Under the pieces are notes generated by a model that saw only the letters and a program-made list of their open reading frames with translations, did no database searches and was not told the origin of the DNA. The translations under genes were made by a program, and so were the position numbers. Shown here piece after piece: positions 6,140 to 9,330 of a stretch of 9,330 nucleotides of DNA (positions are counted from its first letter, which is position 1; every line of letters begins with the position of its first letter). The stretch comes from Acidimicrobiia bacterium (GTDB lineage: Bacteria > Actinomycetota > Acidimicrobiia > Acidimicrobiales > Acidimicrobilacustridaceae), in the NCBI GenBank assembly GCA_016462055.1, contig JAEMTX010000058.1:1244-10573 (forward strand), given 5' to 3'.

Positions 6140-7132
6140 TTACACGTCGATCAGGATCTTTCCAACATTGGCGTTGGTTTCCATGTACGCGTGTGCGTCG
6201 GCAATTGCCGACAACGGGTAGCGAGAATCAATTACCGGTTTCACGAGTCCGGCATCGAAGAGCGGCAGAATCTCGGCCACGAATCGCTGTGTAATAGCGA
6301 TCTTCTCGCCAAGCGGTCGAGCTCGCAGCACCGTGCCAATCAAACTGGCCCGCTTCGGCAACAACATGCCGATATTTACCTCGGTACGGCCACCACCCAT
6401 GGTGCCCACCTGAACAATCCGCCCACCAATACGAATCGCCGCGATGTTCTTGTCGACATAGTCGCCACCGATCACGTCGAGGACAACATCGACACCAGCG
6501 CCATTGGTGAATACCACGCACTCAGCAACAAAATCACTTGCAGCGTAATCAACCGCAAGATCGGCACCGAGTTCACGACACGCATCGAGCTTTCCCGCCG
6601 ATGCGGTAACAATCACGCGAGCACCGAGTGCTTTGCAGATCTGAATAGCCGCAGTGCCAACCCCCGACGCTCCAGCGTGCACAAGAGCAGTGCGACCAGA
6701 TGTGAGCCCGCCTTGGGCCACGAGCGCGTCGAACGCTGTGATCCACACTTCGGGAATTGCCGCAGCGTCTTCCACAGACACCGTGGTCGGGATGCGCATG
6801 AGTTGATGTTCATGAGTCACGAGCCGTTCGGAATAGGAACCACCGCCAACGATGCCCATGACCTCGTCGCCCACCGACCATGACGTGACTCGCTCGCCGA
6901 GTGCGGCGACACGGCCGGAAAACTCCATGCCCGGAATCTCCGGAGCGGGCGGCGTGAATCCGGGCAGCGGCGGACTGGGATACAGACCTCGACGCTGAAG
7001 AAGATCGGCACGATTCAACGCCGTAGCCACAATGTCAACGAGGACTTCCTCGGGACCAGGCACAGGATCAGCGACCTCGGCAATGGTGAGGACATCAAGA
7101 TCGCCATAAGCAGTGAGAACAACAGCTTTCAT
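6140..7132 (-). CDS. PIG3-type NAD(P)H quinone oxidoreductase (zinc-independent MDR)
   Basis: This 330-aa protein is a medium-chain dehydrogenase/reductase of the quinone oxidoreductase class. The N-terminal GroES-like domain (1-120) carries ALNRADLLQRRGLYPSPP (38-55) and IPGMEFSGRV (66-75), both typical of the PIG3 (TP53I3-like) subgroup. The Rossmann domain (about 125-265) has the nucleotide-binding motif VHAGASGVGTAAIQ (151-164). The catalytic and structural zinc cysteines of alcohol dehydrogenases are absent. The expected reaction is NAD(P)H-dependent reduction of quinones or enones in the cytoplasm; the physiological substrate is unknown. The start MKAVVLTAYG is the standard N-terminus of the family. 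It begins only 22 bp from the divergent molybdoenzyme and has no ribosome binding site, but a -10-like TAGGCT ends 6 nt before its ATG. Confidence 0.93.
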   Translation of the reverse strand: MKAVVLTAYGDLDVLTIAEVADPVPGPEEVLVDIVATALNRADLLQRRGLYPSPPLPGFTPPAPEIPGMEFSGRVAALGERVTSWSVGDEVMGIVGGGSYSERLVTHEHQLMRIPTTVSVEDAAAIPEVWITAFDALVAQGGLTSGRTALVHAGASGVGTAAIQICKALGARVIVTASAGKLDACRELGADLAVDYAASDFVAECVVFTNGAGVDVVLDVIGGDYVDKNIAAIRIGGRIVQVGTMGGGRTEVNIGMLLPKRASLIGTVLRARPLGEKIAITQRFVAEILPLFDAGLVKPVIDSRYPLSAIADAHAYMETNANVGKILIDV

Positions 7133-7138
7133 CGGCGC

Positions 7139-7148
7139 AGCCTACGCT
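7139..7148. promoter_or_regulatory. Overlapping divergent -10 elements driving two leaderless genes
   Basis: The whole intergenic space is 22 bp. On the plus strand TACGCT (7143-7148) ends 6 nt before ATG 7155. On the minus strand TAGGCT (7144 down to 7139) ends 6 nt before ATG 7132. The two TANNNT hexamers share the TA step at 7143-7144, and both place transcription initiation on the A of the start codon. Neither gene has a Shine-Dalgarno. Any -35 or operator would have to lie inside the opposing coding sequence. Confidence 0.5.
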
Positions 7149-7154
7149 CGGGCC

Positions 7155-9330
7155 ATGACTTCGGACACAACGCACTACCGCACTTGCCCGCTCTGCGAAG
7201 CGACCTGCGGTCTTGAGTTGACCGTTCGTGATGGCGCCGTTCTTCGTGTCCGCGGCGACCGCGACAACACATTTTCAAATGGCTTCATCTGCCCGAAGGG
7301 TTCAGTGCTTCACAAGTTGCACACTGACCCTGACCGTTTACGTGCCCCCATCGTGCGACGCGGCGACGACCCGGAAACGGCGACCTGGGATGAAGTTTCG
7401 TGGGACGAAGCCTTCGCCATCATTGCTGACGGCATCCAAGGCGTTATCGACCGGCACGGCCGACATTCCGTGGCCGCGTATTTTGGTAATCCAAGCGTCC
7501 ATTCACTTGGCACTGTCATTTACAACCGCGTACTCATTCAGGCAATGGCCAGTCCGCAGATGTATTCCGCGTCAACCGTTGATCAGATGCCCAAGCATGT
7601 CTCCAGTGGCTTGATGTTTGGCAATCCAATTCTGATTGCGGTGCCCGACATTGACCGCACCGATCACTTGTTGATCCTCGGGGCGAACCCCTACGAATCA
7701 AACGGTTCACTGGCCACTGCACCTGATTGGCCTGGTCGCATGAAGGCCATACGCGAACGCGGCGGAAAGATCGTCGTTGTCGATCCTCGTCGCACGAAGA
7801 CCGCCGCCAACGCCGACGAATGGCACTCCATCCGTCCCGGCGGCGACGCACTGTTGTTATGTGCAATGTTGCACGTGTTATTTGCTGAAGATCTGATCGA
7901 TGCGGGCCGAGCGCCGGGCATGACCAGTGGCCTTCGCGAGATCGCCGATGCGGTGGAACCGTTCGCTCCCTCTGTCGTTGCGCCCCGCATTGGAATCGAT
8001 GCCGACACGATTTCCCGCATGGCTCGCGAACTCGCGGCCGCACCCACCGCCGTCGTGTACGGACGCATCGGCACCCAAACCGTCGGCTTCGGAACGATCG
8101 CGGCATGGGCGGTCGACGCCCTCAACCTGGTCACCGGGAACCTTGATTCTCCTGGTGGCGCGATGTTTCCGCTCACGCCACATGAAAGTGGTCGCGGAAA
8201 AGGCCGCGGGCGCGGATTCCGCATTGGCCGTCGCCACAGCCGCGTGCGCAACTATCCCGAAGTACGCAGCGAGTACCCCGTTGCCGGACTTGCGGAAGAA
8301 ATCACCACCCCCGGCGATGGTCAGATCCGCGCCATGGTCACCGTGGGCGGAAACCCCGTACTTTCCACCCCGCATTCGGCGGCACTCGATGCGGCCATGC
8401 GGGAATTGGAGTTCATGGTCAGTGTCGATCCGTACCTGAACGAAACCACCCGTCATGCAAATGTGATCCTTCCCCCGCCCACCGCTCTTGAGCGCAGTGA
8501 ATATCAAATGGCGTTTATCGGGTTAGCCGTGCGCAACTTCGCACAATGGGCTCCGCCTATGTTCGAGAGCGACTGCTTACAAGAACACGAAATTCTTGGT
8601 CGACTCTCGCTCATTTTCACCGGCCCCGAAGCCGGCAATGATCCCGCGGTCATCGATGCGATGTTGCTCGACGGCGCGCTGCAGTCAGCAATCGATTCCA
8701 CCGACTCCCCTCTTGCCGATCGTTCCGTGGACGAGTTGAGGGCGATTGTGCAAACCAATCCGTCGCGCACCGCCATCGATCACATTCTCGATGTCATGAT
8801 CCGTACTGGCTCAAGCGGCGACTGGTTTGGCGCGGTCCCCGATGGGCTTTCGCTCGACGTGTTCGAACAGAACCCACACGGAATTGACCTCGGGGCGCTC
8901 CAACCCCGACTGCCTGAAGCGCTGCGTACTGAATCAGGCACCATTGAACTTGCGACGCAGATCATTGTCGACGAGTTAGCTCGCCTCGCTACCACCCTTG
9001 ACACACCAATCGATACAGACGGATTGGTGCTCATTAGCCGACGTCATTTGCAGTCCAATAACTCGTGGATGCACAACGTTGAGGCGCTCGTGAAGGGCAA
9101 AGTTCGCTGCACACTGCTTGTTCATCCGAACGATGCCGCACGACTTTCACTCGTCGATGGTTCCGACGCGGTCATTGCCTCTCGAGTTGGTTCGGTCACT
9201 GCTCCTGTTGAAGTCACCGACGAAGTTCCGGTCGGCGTCGTGAGCCTTCCGCACGGCTGGGGCCACGATATGGCTGGCACAGTTTCTAAGGTCGCCTCGA
9301 AACGACCAGGTGTGAACTCGAATCTGCTTA
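7155..9330 (+). CDS. Molybdopterin oxidoreductase catalytic subunit (FdhF/NasA-like), 3' partial
   Basis: The frame is open from ATG 7155 to the right edge, giving 725 residues with no stop. The N-terminus has the [4Fe-4S] signature C11-x2-C14-x3-C18-x27-C46, followed by PKG. The molybdopterin core includes LGANPYESNGS (around 175-185) and VVVDPRRTKTAA (around 207-218). Then come TGNLDSPGG, an Arg-rich basic stretch at about 346-362, and GGNPVLS. The C-terminal dinucleotide-binding domain includes SRRHLQSNNSWMHN and LPHGWGHD and ends GVNSNLL, so only a short tail is probably missing. At the Mo-ligand position (STVDQMPKH, 140-148) there is no Cys or Sec; Asp143 aligns best with Sec140 of E. 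coli FdhF. There is no twin-arginine leader, so a cytoplasmic location is likely. No partner subunit gene lies upstream. The substrate is unknown; formate dehydrogenase or nitrate reductase labels would be over-specific. Confidence 0.9.
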   Translation, partial: MTSDTTHYRTCPLCEATCGLELTVRDGAVLRVRGDRDNTFSNGFICPKGSVLHKLHTDPDRLRAPIVRRGDDPETATWDEVSWDEAFAIIADGIQGVIDRHGRHSVAAYFGNPSVHSLGTVIYNRVLIQAMASPQMYSASTVDQMPKHVSSGLMFGNPILIAVPDIDRTDHLLILGANPYESNGSLATAPDWPGRMKAIRERGGKIVVVDPRRTKTAANADEWHSIRPGGDALLLCAMLHVLFAEDLIDAGRAPGMTSGLREIADAVEPFAPSVVAPRIGIDADTISRMARELAAAPTAVVYGRIGTQTVGFGTIAAWAVDALNLVTGNLDSPGGAMFPLTPHESGRGKGRGRGFRIGRRHSRVRNYPEVRSEYPVAGLAEEITTPGDGQIRAMVTVGGNPVLSTPHSAALDAAMRELEFMVSVDPYLNETTRHANVILPPPTALERSEYQMAFIGLAVRNFAQWAPPMFESDCLQEHEILGRLSLIFTGPEAGNDPAVIDAMLLDGALQSAIDSTDSPLADRSVDELRAIVQTNPSRTAIDHILDVMIRTGSSGDWFGAVPDGLSLDVFEQNPHGIDLGALQPRLPEALRTESGTIELATQIIVDELARLATTLDTPIDTDGLVLISRRHLQSNNSWMHNVEALVKGKVRCTLLVHPNDAARLSLVDGSDAVIASRVGSVTAPVEVTDEVPVGVVSLPHGWGHDMAGTVSKVASKRPGVNSNLL

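Noticed and set aside
5924..6883. Long plus-strand open frame crossing the gltA end and the quinone oxidoreductase.
   Set aside because: It is antisense to a clear MDR gene and out of frame with gltA. Its product is Arg/His/Ser-rich with no recognisable motif.
8190..8245. Arg/Gly-rich stretch in the molybdoenzyme considered as a frameshift or insertion.
   Set aside because: The reading frame and codon use continue unchanged on both sides, and a basic linker at this point is familiar from actinobacterial homologues as far as I recall.
7878..8507. Minus-strand open frames opposite the molybdoenzyme.
   Set aside because: The plus frame from 7155 to the edge encodes an uninterrupted molybdopterin oxidoreductase with its cluster and cofactor motifs.

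Overview
The window suggests a GC-rich, compact actinobacterial chromosome. A member of the Acidimicrobiia is my best guess, but this is inference from codon style, leaderless-looking starts and gene families; there is no rRNA or marker phylogeny here. Nearly all of the 9.3 kb is coding. Gaps between genes are tiny: 4 bp and 13 bp at two convergent pairs, 22 bp at one divergent pair, and a 1-nt stop/start overlap in an operon. I see no phage, transposase, CRISPR, tRNA or rRNA.

Layout. (a) 1-1251 (+) is the 3' part of a membrane protein: several helices followed by a His/Cys-rich extracytoplasmic domain of unknown function. (b) 1256-2131 (-) is a DUF849/BKACE-family beta-keto acid cleavage protein. 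(c) 2132-2341 is a divergent control region with a 13-bp hairpin, palindromes and putative -10 elements. (d) 2342-4695 (+) is a two-gene operon: a LysR-type regulator overlapped by an acyl-CoA carboxylase carboxyltransferase. (e) 4696-4857 is an intergenic region with a 10-bp triple repeat, a weak hairpin and the promoter and ribosome binding site of (f) 4858-6126 (+) citrate synthase (gltA). (g) 6140-7132 (-) is a PIG3-type NAD(P)H quinone oxidoreductase. (h) 7155-9330 (+) is a molybdopterin oxidoreductase that runs off the right edge.

How the genes may work together. BKACE, LysR and carboxyltransferase form a divergent cluster typical of a LysR-controlled catabolic module. BKACE enzymes use acetyl-CoA to cleave beta-keto acids, the carboxyltransferase acts on a short acyl-CoA, and citrate synthase next door consumes acetyl-CoA, so acetyl-CoA is a plausible shared intermediate. 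That link is inferred from position only. The quinone oxidoreductase and the molybdoenzyme are both redox enzymes and share an extremely short divergent promoter. I found no clear new defence or mobile system. The most interesting signals are the overlapping, mirror-image -10 elements at 7139-7148, the substituted catalytic positions in the BKACE protein, the Asp at the presumed Mo-ligand position of the molybdoenzyme, and the structured divergent region at 2132-2341.
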